64,000 nt of DNA from CAJMNU01 sp905214855 (GCA_937890595.1 CALADM010000023.1:1-64000); one strand, 5' to 3'; counted from the first letter of the stretch, positions 1 to 9,098 are shown. The notes: a model not told the origin generated them from the letters alone. Program-made: numbers and translations.

Positions 1-64
1 AAATTGTAGCGTATCATCTAGCATATACACATATGTATATGTTTTTAGTAGCAGAGATATAAAG

Positions 65-1498
65 ATGGCAGATAATAAGAAACTTGTACAGGCGATCACA
101 TCTATGGAAGATGACTTCGCTCAGTGGTACACAGACGTTGTATTAAAAGCAGAATTGATCGACTATTCCAGTGTGAGAGGATGTATGGTAATCAAACCAG
201 CAGGATATGCGATTTGGGAGAATATTCAGAAAGAACTGGATCGTCGTTTTAAAGAGACTGGTGTGGAGAATGTGTATATGCCAATGTTTATTCCGGAGAG
301 CCTGTTACAGAAGGAAAAAGATCATGTAGAAGGATTTGCTCCAGAAGTAGCTTGGGTAACACAGGGAGGTTTAGAGCCGCTTCAGGAAAAAATGTGTGTA
401 AGACCAACTTCTGAGACCTTATTCTGTGATTTTTATGCAAAAGAGATCCAGTCTTACCGTGATCTTCCAAAATGCTATAACCAGTGGTGTTCTGTTGTGC
501 GTTGGGAAAAAACAACAAGACCGTTCCTGCGTTCCAGAGAGTTCTTGTGGCAGGAAGGTCATACTGCTCATGCAACAGCAGAAGAGGCAGAGGCAAGAAC
601 AATCCAAATGCTGAATCTGTATGCTGATTTTTGTGAGAATGTATTGGCAATGCCGGTAGTGCGTGGACAGAAAACAGATAAAGAGAAATTTGCAGGAGCA
701 GAGGCAACTTATACCATTGAAGCATTGATGCATGATGGAAAAGCTCTTCAGTCTGGAACAAGCCATAACTTTGGAGATGGTTTTGCAAAGGCTTTTGGAA
801 TCCAGTATTCTGATAAGGAAAATAAGCTGCAATATGTTCACCAGACTTCTTGGGGTATGACAACAAGATTGATCGGTGCGATCATTATGGTGCATGGTGA
901 TAATAGTGGTCTGGTGCTGCCGCCAAGAATTGCTCCGACACAGGTTGTGATCGTTCCGGTTCAGCAGCATAAAGAGGGCGTATTAGAGAAAGCAAGAGAG
1001 TTGTCAGCAGTACTTTCCAACTTCCGTGTGAAAGTAGATGATTCTGATAAGAGTCCAGGATTTAAGTTCAGTGAATCAGAGATGAGAGGAATTCCGGTAC
1101 GTTTGGAGATCGGACCAAGAGATATCGCTTCCAATCAGGCTGTTTTGGTTCGTCGTGATACACATGAAAAGATGACAGTATCTTTGGACAATCTGGATCA
1201 AACAATCGGTGAACTTTTGGATACGATTCAGAAAGATATGCTGGAACGTGCTCGTGCACACAGAGAGGCTCATACCTATACGGCTGTTACTATGGAAGAG
1301 TTTGAAAAGACAGTGAATGAAAAACCTGGCTTTGTAAAAGCAATGTGGTGTGGCTGTAAAGAGTGTGAGGATAAAATCAAAGAAATGACAGGTGCAACAT
1401 CCAGATGTATGCCGTTTGCACAGGAAAAACTTGCAGAGACTTGTGTATGTTGTGGAAAACCGGCAACTAAAATGGTATACTGGGGAAAAGCATACTAA
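65..1498 (+). CDS. proS: Prolyl-tRNA synthetase, short archaeal/eukaryotic type
   Basis: Charges tRNA-Pro with proline in the cytoplasm. The 477-residue protein shows class II synthetase motifs: MPMFIPES near residue 72, RPTSET near 112, motif 2 (RWEKTTRPFLRSREFLWQEG) near 145-165 and motif 3 around GMTTRLIG and HGDNSGLVLPP near 264-285. No editing insertion lies between motifs 2 and 3, which fits the short ProS type 3 rather than the long bacterial form. The C-terminus is a cysteine-rich zinc-type tail (Cys near 429, 431 and 434, then CVCC near 459) ending in Tyr, also typical of that type. The ATG follows a purine-rich stretch rather than a strong ribosome binding site. cca starts 36 bases downstream, so the two are probably co-transcribed. 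The identification is secure. Confidence 0.97.
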   Translation: MADNKKLVQAITSMEDDFAQWYTDVVLKAELIDYSSVRGCMVIKPAGYAIWENIQKELDRRFKETGVENVYMPMFIPESLLQKEKDHVEGFAPEVAWVTQGGLEPLQEKMCVRPTSETLFCDFYAKEIQSYRDLPKCYNQWCSVVRWEKTTRPFLRSREFLWQEGHTAHATAEEAEARTIQMLNLYADFCENVLAMPVVRGQKTDKEKFAGAEATYTIEALMHDGKALQSGTSHNFGDGFAKAFGIQYSDKENKLQYVHQTSWGMTTRLIGAIIMVHGDNSGLVLPPRIAPTQVVIVPVQQHKEGVLEKARELSAVLSNFRVKVDDSDKSPGFKFSESEMRGIPVRLEIGPRDIASNQAVLVRRDTHEKMTVSLDNLDQTIGELLDTIQKDMLERARAHREAHTYTAVTMEEFEKTVNEKPGFVKAMWCGCKECEDKIKEMTGATSRCMPFAQEKLAETCVCCGKPATKMVYWGKAY

Positions 1499-1534
1499 GA
1501 TTGATGAATATAGAGACAGAAAAGAGGGCAAAAG

Positions 1535-2785
1535 ATGGAGATACAGCTGCCAAAAGAGGTAGAAGAGATCATCGGCAGGCTAAATGAAGCCGGATTTGAG
1601 GCATATGCAGTGGGCGGATGCGTTCGGGATACTTTGCTTGGCAGAGTACCAGGTGACTGGGATATCACAACATCTGCAATGCCAATGGATGTAAAACATA
1701 TCTTTAAAAGAACGGTAGATACAGGAATTCAGCATGGAACAGTGACTGTTTTGATGCATGGGACAGGTTATGAGGTTACAACATACCGTATCGATGGAGA
1801 ATATGAAGATGGAAGACATCCAAAATCTGTGACATTTACCAGCAATTTACTGGAAGATCTAAAAAGAAGAGATTTTACGATCAACGCAATGGCATACAGT
1901 CACATAAGTGGGATTGTAGATGCGTTTGAGGGTCAGCAAGACCTGGCAGAAAAACGGATCCGCTGTGTGGGAAATGCAACCGAGAGATTTACAGAAGATG
2001 CTCTAAGGATTTTGAGGGCAGTTCGATTTGCCGGACAACTGGGATTTGTGATCGATCTGGACACATATCAGGCAATGAGAGAGATTGCACCAAATCTGTC
2101 TCATGTGAGTAAGGAACGTATTTTGACAGAATTGTTAAAATTGCTAAATTCTGCACATCCAGAACATTTGCTGGATGTGTGGGATACTAATATGGCATCT
2201 TATATCACACAGGACTTTCCAAAGATTTTTTCACAGACAGAACGAAAAGAGCTTGAAACGTGTCTTTTGCGTATCGCACAGCTTCCACCTAGACAGCATA
2301 TGAGGATTGCGGCAGTGTGCAGCCATTTAAAACCAGGTGAAGTCAAAAAAATCCTTGTAGATCTAAAGGCAGATAATGATACGATCAAAAAATCATCTGT
2401 ATTGGTGAGATTATTGGATGAACCGATCTTGACAGATAAACCGTCCATCCGGAAAAAGCTGAGTGAGGTAGGACCGGAATTGTTTTTGGACTATTTACAG
2501 GTGAAATATTTGCTTTTGCATGGACCTACGGACTGTGAAGATAAAAAATGTGTCTGGGAACAAGAAAAAAAACTGACAGAAGAGATTTTGAAAGATCAGG
2601 ATTGTATTTCCCTGCAAATGCTCAAAGTCAATGGCGGTGATCTTATAAAAGCAGGTATGAAGCCCGGAAAAGCTATGGGTGAGATGCTTCAGGAATTGTT
2701 GGAGATGGTTTTTCAAGAACCAAGTAAGAATGACAAAGAACAGCTTCTTGAGATAGTCAGAGAACGGCTGGAAAACGAAAAATAA
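1535..2785 (+). CDS. cca: CCA-adding tRNA nucleotidyltransferase
   Basis: Adds or repairs the 3' CCA end of tRNAs using CTP and ATP. The class II nucleotidyltransferase head is clear: GGCVRDTLLG near residue 27, the catalytic acidic pair in GDWDITTS near 38-45, and RRDFTINAMA near 110, which is the conserved flexible-loop and template region. The remaining helical neck, body and tail (to residue 416) match the usual 400-450 residue length. I see no obvious C-terminal HD phosphohydrolase signature. The start is ATG after AAGAGGGCAAAAG. It lies between proS and a DUF3783 gene on the same strand with short spacers, consistent with one operon. Poly(A) polymerase shares the fold, but the neighbour proS and the length favour CCA addition. 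Confidence 0.95.
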   Translation: MEIQLPKEVEEIIGRLNEAGFEAYAVGGCVRDTLLGRVPGDWDITTSAMPMDVKHIFKRTVDTGIQHGTVTVLMHGTGYEVTTYRIDGEYEDGRHPKSVTFTSNLLEDLKRRDFTINAMAYSHISGIVDAFEGQQDLAEKRIRCVGNATERFTEDALRILRAVRFAGQLGFVIDLDTYQAMREIAPNLSHVSKERILTELLKLLNSAHPEHLLDVWDTNMASYITQDFPKIFSQTERKELETCLLRIAQLPPRQHMRIAAVCSHLKPGEVKKILVDLKADNDTIKKSSVLVRLLDEPILTDKPSIRKKLSEVGPELFLDYLQVKYLLLHGPTDCEDKKCVWEQEKKLTEEILKDQDCISLQMLKVNGGDLIKAGMKPGKAMGEMLQELLEMVFQEPSKNDKEQLLEIVRERLENEK

Positions 2786-2807
2786 GAAGAGATGGGAGGA
2801 AGAGAGG

Positions 2808-3245
2808 ATGCGTCATAATGAAATTGTGCTGCTGTACCATATTGAAGACGAAGAAAAGGCAAAAAGACTAAAAAGAGTCCTTCTGTTAATGGGGGTGAAG
2901 ATCCGGATGGTTTCCCCAGAGCAATATCATCTTCCTATCAAAGATTTGATCAATGGACAGTCGGGAGAGATTACAAAGGAAGAAACTGCAAATCTGATGG
3001 ATTGTGTAAAAACACAGGATACAGATGGGGCAGAAAATGAAAAAGAAAGCATTCAGGAAGAAATGATGGTGATGTATGGATTTTCGGGAAATCGTCTGGA
3101 TGAACTTTTGAATGCACTGCGCAAAAATCAGTCTAGGATCAATCTGAAAGCAATCCTTACAGAGACAAATAAAGAATGGTCATCTTATGTCTTATATCAG
3201 GAATTAAAAAAAGAACATGAGATGATGCAGAAACAAAATGGATAA
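2808..3245 (+). CDS. DUF3783 domain-containing protein
   Basis: A 145-residue soluble protein of unknown function. The N-terminal part (IVLLYHIEDEEKAKRLKRVL) looks like a small alpha/beta domain of the DUF3783 family, which is common in Clostridia. The middle holds an acidic, probably flexible linker (residues 60-85), and the C-terminal half contains FSGNRLDELLNALRKN, which fits the rest of the family. No catalytic motif, signal peptide or membrane helix is visible. The start is ATG with a good GGGAGGAAGAGAGG ribosome binding site. It follows cca by 22 bases and is probably its operon partner, so a link to RNA or translation is possible but unproven. Confidence 0.8.
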   Translation: MRHNEIVLLYHIEDEEKAKRLKRVLLLMGVKIRMVSPEQYHLPIKDLINGQSGEITKEETANLMDCVKTQDTDGAENEKESIQEEMMVMYGFSGNRLDELLNALRKNQSRINLKAILTETNKEWSSYVLYQELKKEHEMMQKQNG

Positions 3246-3290
3246 TGATACAATAAAATAGTAGATTGACATTAAAAAATTACGGATACA

Positions 3291-3391
3291 GAGAGCAGAC
3301 GGGAATCAGGAGAGTGAAAGCCATGCGAAGGTATGGCAGAAACAAGAGATTAGCGTCTGCTTTGCTGTTAGAAGAAAAAATCTTGTAACAG
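3291..3391 (+). ncRNA. Candidate structured RNA of unknown class
   Basis: The 305-base gap after the DUF3783 gene contains three nested or adjacent hairpins seen directly in the sequence. An 8-bp outer stem pairs 3294-3301 with 3354-3361 (AGCAGACG with CGTCTGCT). Inside it is a 7-bp hairpin, 3320-3326 with 3331-3337 (GCCATGC / GTATGGC, loop GAAG). It is followed by an 11-bp stem with one mismatch, 3365-3375 with 3381-3391. A perfect TTGACA (3266-3271) lies just upstream, although the matching -10 (TACAGA at 3287) is poor. No U-tract follows, so it is not a plain terminator. It could be a riboswitch-like leader or a small RNA. I recognise no known family. Confidence 0.3.
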
Positions 3392-3423
3392 AAAGACTGG
3401 AAGGATTTTGGGTACAATGTATA

Positions 3424-3453
3424 TTGTCATGATAAGAATAGATGTGCTATACT
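3424..3453 (+). promoter_or_regulatory. Sigma-A-type promoter for glycan block I
   Basis: TTGTCA at 3424-3429 and TATACT at 3448-3453, 18-base spacer, about 110 bases before the first ABC ATPase gene. It is the best promoter in the gap and would give a leader of roughly 100 bases. Confidence 0.55.
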
Positions 3454-3562
3454 GAATCCAAAGGTCAAATAAGATAAAACACAAAAAACGGCAGGAAGAA
3501 AAAGGATCGGGTGTTGAAAAAACAGTATATGCCCGAGACAAAGAAAGGAATTGATACAGAAC

Positions 3563-4891
3563 ATGGCGGCGATCACCGTACAGGATGTAACAAAGGTATA
3601 TAGATTATATGATAAACCGATTGACAGGCTGAAAGAATCCATAAGCCTGACGCATAAAAGTTATCACAAAGACTTTTATGCGTTGAATGGTATCTCTTTT
3701 ACTGTGGAAAAGGGACAGACCGTGGGGATCATCGGGACAAATGGTTCAGGGAAGTCTACGATCTTAAAGATCATCACAGGAGTGTTGACACCAACGACAG
3801 GAACTGTGACAGTAAATGGGAAAATATCAGCACTTCTGGAACTGGGAGCTGGTTTTAACATGGATTATACCGGAATCGAAAATATTTACATGAACGGTAC
3901 TATGATGGGCTTTACCAGAAAAGAGATGGATGAAAAACTTCAGGATATTCTGGACTTTGCAGATATTGGGGATTTTGTGTATCAGCCAGTAAAAACATAT
4001 TCCAGTGGTATGTTTGTGCGGTTGGCATTTGCGCTTGCGATCAATGTAGAACCAGAAATATTGATCGTAGATGAGGCACTTTCTGTGGGAGATGTATTTT
4101 TTCAAGCAAAGTGTTATCGCCGTATGGAAGAGATCCGCAAAAATGGGACTACGATCCTGATGGTAACACACGATATGGGAAGTGTTATTAAATATTGTGA
4201 GAAAGTAGTCTTGTTAAATCGAGGAAATTTTGTAGCAGAGGGTGAAGCCGGGCATATGGTGGATCTTTACAAGAAAATCTTGGCAGGACAGGCAGAGGAA
4301 CTGGAGGAAGAACTGGCACAGGAAGCAAGTGGAGACGGTAAGGTTTCCTCTGCTGATCTTAAACAGGATTACAGCGATCCCCATAAAGAGCAGCTTATGA
4401 AAGACAAACTGACCATCAATCCTAATCGCACAGAGTATGGGGATAAGAGAGCAGAGATTTACGATTTTGGTCTGCTTGATGCCAGAGGAAACATTACCAA
4501 TCTTCTGTTAAAGGGAGAAATGTTTACGATCAGGGAAAGAATCCGTTTTCATGCTCCGTTGGAGTCACCTATTTTTACGTATACCATTAAGGATAAAAAA
4601 GGAGCAGATCTGACAGGCACGAACACAATGTATGAGGGATGTGAGATCCAAGCTGTAGGTCCGGGAGACATTTATCAGGTAGAGTTTAAACAAAAAATGA
4701 CACTTCAGGGAGGAGAATATCTGATTTCTATGAGCTGTACAGGGTTTGAAGAAGGGGAACATGTCGTATATCACAGAATGTATGATGTGGCAAACCTAAC
4801 CGTCATTTCCAATAAGAATACAGTTGGTGTGTATGATATGGAGTCTGAGGTGGAAACAAAATTTTATCCGGCAAAAGAAAGACAGGCATAG
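3563..4891 (+). CDS. Polysaccharide ABC exporter ATPase (Wzt/TagH-type) with C-terminal binding domain
   Basis: Energises export of a polyprenyl-linked polysaccharide across the cytoplasmic membrane. The nucleotide-binding domain (about residues 1-235) has Walker A GTNGSGKST near 57, signature YSSGMFVRLAFA, and Walker B ILIVDEALSVGD with a following switch His. Residues from about 275 to the end form a separate beta-rich domain like the Wzt C-terminal domain, which in characterised Wzt proteins recognises a terminal modification of the glycan. An in-frame TTG at 3551 abuts the ribosome binding site AAAGGA, so ATG 3563 is the better start. No permease gene is adjacent. The only Wzm in the window is at 36.7 kb, where a second, clearly homologous Wzt sits. 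A methyltransferase gene follows, as in Wzt systems that read a methylated chain end. Confidence 0.88.
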   Translation: MAAITVQDVTKVYRLYDKPIDRLKESISLTHKSYHKDFYALNGISFTVEKGQTVGIIGTNGSGKSTILKIITGVLTPTTGTVTVNGKISALLELGAGFNMDYTGIENIYMNGTMMGFTRKEMDEKLQDILDFADIGDFVYQPVKTYSSGMFVRLAFALAINVEPEILIVDEALSVGDVFFQAKCYRRMEEIRKNGTTILMVTHDMGSVIKYCEKVVLLNRGNFVAEGEAGHMVDLYKKILAGQAEELEEELAQEASGDGKVSSADLKQDYSDPHKEQLMKDKLTINPNRTEYGDKRAEIYDFGLLDARGNITNLLLKGEMFTIRERIRFHAPLESPIFTYTIKDKKGADLTGTNTMYEGCEIQAVGPGDIYQVEFKQKMTLQGGEYLISMSCTGFEEGEHVVYHRMYDVANLTVISNKNTVGVYDMESEVETKFYPAKERQA

Positions 4892-4966
4892 ATTATACTA
4901 TGGCAGAAAGGGGAACATTGCCCAGTTCTTTGAACATGTAAGAACAAAAGAGGCAGTGAAGGCGGA

Positions 4967-5785
4967 ATGAAAAATGTGGAAAAGATCATAAAAGTTCTCA
5001 AGCACTACGATGCAGATACAGAGCGTGCAGTGCAAAGTGAGTCAGATCCGGCAGTGCTGTATGCGTTTTCTGATCTAAGAGAGAATCTTTTAGAGTGGTA
5101 TCCTTTTGAAAAGGGAAAGAAACTATTGCAGATTGGATCCGGTGCGGGAGCTGTCACAGGATTGTTTTTGAAAAAGGGTTTGGATGTGACTGTGTTTGAG
5201 ACAGATCTAGATGAAGAACGTGTGGCAAAAATGCGCTTTTCTGATGTGTTAGAGGGCAAAAAACAGATAGAAGGCACTCTGTCTTATGTTCGGGAGGTAT
5301 CGGATGAAGATGGAATGGGAGCATTTGATTATGTGGTTTTGATCGGTGTAATGGATCGAGCATTTGAGTGGTTTCCTTCCCAAACTCCTTATGAAGATCT
5401 GATTCGAAAAGCCAAAGAATATGTCAGAACGGGAGGAAGCCTGTTCGTGGCAACGGCAAACCGGATGGCAGTCCGTTATTTTAGCGGTGCAGCACGCTTA
5501 GAGCGTGGTTTTACAAAAAAAGAGCTGGAAGCAATGCTTTTGGGAACAGAGGATGATGGAACATGTTCTTGGTATTATCCGATCCCTGACTATAGGATTC
5601 CTGTCAGCATTTATTCCGATGAACACCTGCCAGCACCAGGAGAGTTCAGCAATCTTGGAGCAGCATATGATGCACCCCGTTATCAGGTGATCTCGGAGGA
5701 GGCAGCGCTGAATATATGCTGTGAGGAAGGGCAGTTTACAAACTTTACCAGTTCTTATCTGGCGGTTTGGAGAAAGAAGAACTAA
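4967..5785 (+). CDS. Class I SAM-dependent methyltransferase
   Basis: A 272-residue Rossmann-type methyltransferase. Motif I is LLQIGSGAGAVTG near residue 48-60, followed by an acidic beta-2 end (VTVFETDLDEE). The post-I/IV region is FDYVVLIGVMDRAFEW near 125, and the loop after it (GGSLFVATANRMAVRYFSG) resembles motif V/VI. The acceptor cannot be read. The position, between a Wzt-type ATPase and a giant glycosyltransferase, suggests it methylates a glycan end or a sugar residue. The next gene begins 10 bases after its stop. It lacks a signal peptide and membrane helices, so it should be cytoplasmic. Confidence 0.8.
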   Translation: MKNVEKIIKVLKHYDADTERAVQSESDPAVLYAFSDLRENLLEWYPFEKGKKLLQIGSGAGAVTGLFLKKGLDVTVFETDLDEERVAKMRFSDVLEGKKQIEGTLSYVREVSDEDGMGAFDYVVLIGVMDRAFEWFPSQTPYEDLIRKAKEYVRTGGSLFVATANRMAVRYFSGAARLERGFTKKELEAMLLGTEDDGTCSWYYPIPDYRIPVSIYSDEHLPAPGEFSNLGAAYDAPRYQVISEEAALNICCEEGQFTNFTSSYLAVWRKKN

Positions 5786-5795
5786 GGGGTTTGCA

Positions 5796-8700
5796 ATGAG
5801 AGAAACACTATTTGTAAAATATAACAAAACAAGAAAAAAAGAATTTCAGATCAAGACCAGCATCATCCGTGAGGATGGGAAGCGTTTTGTGGAAAAAGAA
5901 GCCATAAAGGTGCAGGGAAAGGAACATATCCAGTCTTTACCAAAGAAACGTGAAAGTATTTGGGAGATATCTCCGTGGCTGGATCTTGTGCCTGTTACAA
6001 TCAGTGAAGATGGGATGATGGCACGTTTTCCGTTTTTGACTGGGAAAACGATGGAAGAGATCCTGATGGGAGAAGTTTGCAGCGGGCAGGTTGCAGATGA
6101 GGACACTGCACATGTGGTCGAAAAGATTGAAGAAGCTCTCAAAACATTGTTTGAGGGAAAAGGTATATCAGAAAATGAGAAAACGATTGCTGCGACAGAG
6201 TTTGTGAGAACGCCTGAATTTGAAACGATTTTTGGTCAGGGATTAACAGAAGAACAGTATGTGTTGCTGCAAGGTCCTTGTTATGCGGTTTCGAATGTAG
6301 ACAGTCTGTTTGAAAACATTATGGTGACAGGAGAAAAGCAGCTTTGCTGTATGGACTATGAATGGGTCTTTTCCTTCCCTGTTCCAAGTGAATTCTTATT
6401 CTATAGAAATCTGTATTACTTCTATTTAAAATGCCGTGATATGCTGCCGTTTGACAGTGAAGAAGCCTATATGGCTGCTTTTGGTATTTTTGAGGAGCTT
6501 GGTCAGGTTTATTTTGCTATGGAGCAATCTTTTCAGAATTATGTACATGGCGGGACAAATGGAGGAAGTTCTTATCTGACACAATATTTGCAGCCAGTTT
6601 ATACACCAGAATCTTGGGAAGATAAAGAACAGCAGAGAAAAGATGCGATTGGTCTGGCTGAGGGAAGGCTGGCAGAGATCGAGGCAAGAGATCTTGCGAT
6701 CGAGGAGAGAGACGAGACAATCCGAAAAATGCAGGAAGTGCAGCGTTTGACAAATAACCATGTGACCAATCTTGAAATCATGATCAGAGACCTGCGGCAT
6801 GAAATCGAGGAACAGGCAAAACTTTTAGTATATTTAAATAAACATGAATCAGTATTGTTTAAGATCGCAAGACGGATATTCCATTGGGTGGATGCTAAGT
6901 TCCCTAAGGGAACAAGACGCAGAAAAGTATTAAATTATATAAAAAATACACTTCGTCATCCGGGAAGGTACATGAAACTGTATCTGACACGAGATGGGCG
7001 TAACCGCATTGCAGGAGATTTTGCAATTGGAGAGGGATATCTGGCAAATGGAAGAGTGATCTTGCCAAAGACAGAGAAACCAATGGTGTCTATTATCATC
7101 CCTTGTTATAATCAGGTGTTTTACACATATGAGTGTCTGCGTTCCATTGCAGAATACACAAAGGATGTGGATTATGAGGTGATTCTGGCAGATGATGTCT
7201 CTACAGATGCAACACAAAAAATCGGAAAATTCGTAAAAAATGTGATCGTCAGCAGGAATATAACCAACCAAGGCTTTTTAAAGAACTGCAATCAGGCAGC
7301 AAAAAAGGCAAGAGGTCGTTATATTATGTTCTTGAATAATGATACACAGGTGACAGAGGGATGGCTGAGCTCTCTGGTTCGCTTGATCGAGTCTGATGAC
7401 AGCATCGGCATGGTCGGTTCTAAACTGGTGTATCCGGATGGTCGTCTACAGGAAGCGGGAGGTATTCTCTGGAGTGATGGGTCTGGATGGAATTATGGAC
7501 GTTTGGATGATCCTGACAAGCCAGAGTATAACTATGTAAAAGATGTAGACTATATTTCTGGTGCAGCGATCCTGCTTTCTAAATCTTTGTGGGATCAGAT
7601 TGGAGGATTTGATGAGCGATTTGCGCCAGCTTACTGTGAGGACTCTGATCTTGCATTTGAAGTGAGAAAAGCGGGATATCGGGTGGTTTATCAGCCACTT
7701 TCCAAAGTGATCCATTTTGAGGGAGTTTCAAATGGAACAGATGTGAATGGGACAGGTCTAAAGCGTTATCAGGTAGAAAACAGCAAGAAATTGCGGGAAA
7801 AATGGGCGGATGAATTTGCAAAACAGTGCAAAAATACAGGAAATCCAAATCCATTCAGAGCAAGAGAGAGAAGTCAGGGTAAACCAGTGATCCTTGTGGT
7901 AGATCATTATGTTCCAACATTTGACAAAGATGCAGGTTCTAAGACGACATATCAATATTTGAAAATGTTCCTGAAAAAGGGATATGTTGTAAAATTTCTG
8001 GGAGATAATTTCCTTCATGAAGAACCTTATTCTACTGCTTTACAGCAAATGGGAATTGAGATCTTGTATGGTGCAGAGTATCAGGCTGGAATCTGGGACT
8101 GGATCATAAAAAACAAAGAAGAGATTGATATTGCTTATCTGAACCGTCCTCACATTGCCACAAAATATGTAGATTTTATCCGAGAAAATACAGATATTAA
8201 GATCATATATTATGGACATGACTTGCATTTTCTTAGAGAGAGCAGGGAATATGAGATCACAAAAGATGAGAAAAAGAGACGGGAGGCAGAGTACTGGAAG
8301 ACGATTGAACTTGGTATGATGCGCAGGGCAGATATGTCTTATTATCCATCTTACATTGAAGAGGAAGCAATCCATGCCATTGATCCTAAGATTCCGGTTA
8401 AGGCGATCACAGCATATGTGTATGAAACATTTTTAGAGAACATACCAGAAGACTTTGCAAGAAGAGAAGGGCTTTTGTTCGTTGGAGGATTTGCACATCC
8501 ACCAAATGCGGATGCCGTGTTATGGTTTGCGAAAGAGATTTTCCCAAAAGTATATGAAAAAACTAAAGCACCATTTTATATTGTCGGTTCTAAGGTCACA
8601 GAGGAAATCCGTGCACTCCATAATCCGGAACAGGGTATTATTGTGAAAGGATTTGTGAGTGAGGAAGAACTTGCAAGACTGTATGCGACCAGCAGAGTTG

Positions 8701-8996
8701 TGGTCGTTCCGCTGCGTTATGGTGCTGGTGTCAAGGGAAAGGTTGTGGAGGCAATCTATAATGGCTCTGCGATCGTGACAACCTCAATTGGTGCAGAGGG
8801 AATTCCGGGAGTGGAAAAAATCCTTAAAATAGAAGACGAGGCAGAGACATTTGCCAATGAGACCATTGCTTTGTATGAGAATCCAGAAGAATGCAGCAGA
8901 TTGAGCAGGAGTACACAGCAATATATCAGAGATCACTTCAGTGTGGATGCAGTTTGGAATATCATACAAGATGATTTTTGTGTTGTGAAAAATTGA
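5796..8996 (+). CDS. Giant multidomain glycosyltransferase (kinase-like N-domain, coiled coil, GT2, GT4)
   Basis: A 1066-residue cytoplasmic protein that probably adds two or more sugars to a lipid-linked glycan. Residues 1 to about 230 look faintly like an aminoglycoside-phosphotransferase/protein-kinase fold, with FVEKEAI as a possible beta-3 lysine strand, then FENIMV near 171 and MDYEW near 183 in the spacing of catalytic-loop and DFG-like motifs. This is a weak inference. Residues 282-350 are heptad-rich and likely coiled coil. A GT2 domain runs about 430-670 (VSIIIPCYNQ, LADDVSTDAT, FLNNDTQV, CEDSDLAFEVRKAGY). A GT4-type domain runs about 695-1066 (LLFVGGFAHPPNADAV, PLRYGAGVKGKVVEAI). 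The ATG at 5796 has an AAGGGG ribosome binding site. An upstream in-frame ATG at 5721 lies inside the methyltransferase gene and is unlikely. A strong terminator follows. Confidence 0.87.
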   Translation: MRETLFVKYNKTRKKEFQIKTSIIREDGKRFVEKEAIKVQGKEHIQSLPKKRESIWEISPWLDLVPVTISEDGMMARFPFLTGKTMEEILMGEVCSGQVADEDTAHVVEKIEEALKTLFEGKGISENEKTIAATEFVRTPEFETIFGQGLTEEQYVLLQGPCYAVSNVDSLFENIMVTGEKQLCCMDYEWVFSFPVPSEFLFYRNLYYFYLKCRDMLPFDSEEAYMAAFGIFEELGQVYFAMEQSFQNYVHGGTNGGSSYLTQYLQPVYTPESWEDKEQQRKDAIGLAEGRLAEIEARDLAIEERDETIRKMQEVQRLTNNHVTNLEIMIRDLRHEIEEQAKLLVYLNKHESVLFKIARRIFHWVDAKFPKGTRRRKVLNYIKNTLRHPGRYMKLYLTRDGRNRIAGDFAIGEGYLANGRVILPKTEKPMVSIIIPCYNQVFYTYECLRSIAEYTKDVDYEVILADDVSTDATQKIGKFVKNVIVSRNITNQGFLKNCNQAAKKARGRYIMFLNNDTQVTEGWLSSLVRLIESDDSIGMVGSKLVYPDGRLQEAGGILWSDGSGWNYGRLDDPDKPEYNYVKDVDYISGAAILLSKSLWDQIGGFDERFAPAYCEDSDLAFEVRKAGYRVVYQPLSKVIHFEGVSNGTDVNGTGLKRYQVENSKKLREKWADEFAKQCKNTGNPNPFRARERSQGKPVILVVDHYVPTFDKDAGSKTTYQYLKMFLKKGYVVKFLGDNFLHEEPYSTALQQMGIEILYGAEYQAGIWDWIIKNKEEIDIAYLNRPHIATKYVDFIRENTDIKIIYYGHDLHFLRESREYEITKDEKKRREAEYWKTIELGMMRRADMSYYPSYIEEEAIHAIDPKIPVKAITAYVYETFLENIPEDFARREGLLFVGGFAHPPNADAVLWFAKEIFPKVYEKTKAPFYIVGSKVTEEIRALHNPEQGIIVKGFVSEEELARLYATSRVVVVPLRYGAGVKGKVVEAIYNGSAIVTTSIGAEGIPGVEKILKIEDEAETFANETIALYENPEECSRLSRSTQQYIRDHFSVDAVWNIIQDDFCVVKN

Positions 8997-9005
8997 CATT
9001 TTTTG

Positions 9006-9046
9006 CGCTGTGCATGGAGTGCTTTTCCATGTACAGCGTTCTTTTT
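9006..9046 (+). terminator. Rho-independent terminator ending the first glycan operon
   Basis: A 13-bp stem (9006-9018 with 9026-9038, one G-U pair) and a 7-base loop are followed by TTCTTTTTT at 9039-9046. It starts 10 bases after the giant glycosyltransferase stop. Confidence 0.92.
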
Positions 9047-9069
9047 TGAGAATCTTAATTCATTCGTAA

Positions 9070-9098
9070 TTGATTCAACTATATAAAAATGCTATAAT
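9070..9098 (+). promoter_or_regulatory. Promoter of the heptose/CDP-sugar operon
   Basis: TTGATT at 9070-9075 and consensus TATAAT at 9093-9098 with a 17-base spacer and an extended TG before the -10. It sits between the terminator at 9.0 kb and hddC, so the nucleotide-sugar genes form a separate transcription unit. The leader is about 125 bases of purine-rich sequence without clear structure. Confidence 0.8.

Noticed and set aside
288..970. Long open frames antisense to proS
   Set aside because: They overlap a secure gene, lack ribosome binding sites and show no domain; they are reading-frame shadows.
3301..3361. GGAGAG and GCGAAGG words resembling a glycine riboswitch
   Set aside because: The conserved CTCTCAGG-type partner and the rest of the aptamer consensus are missing.
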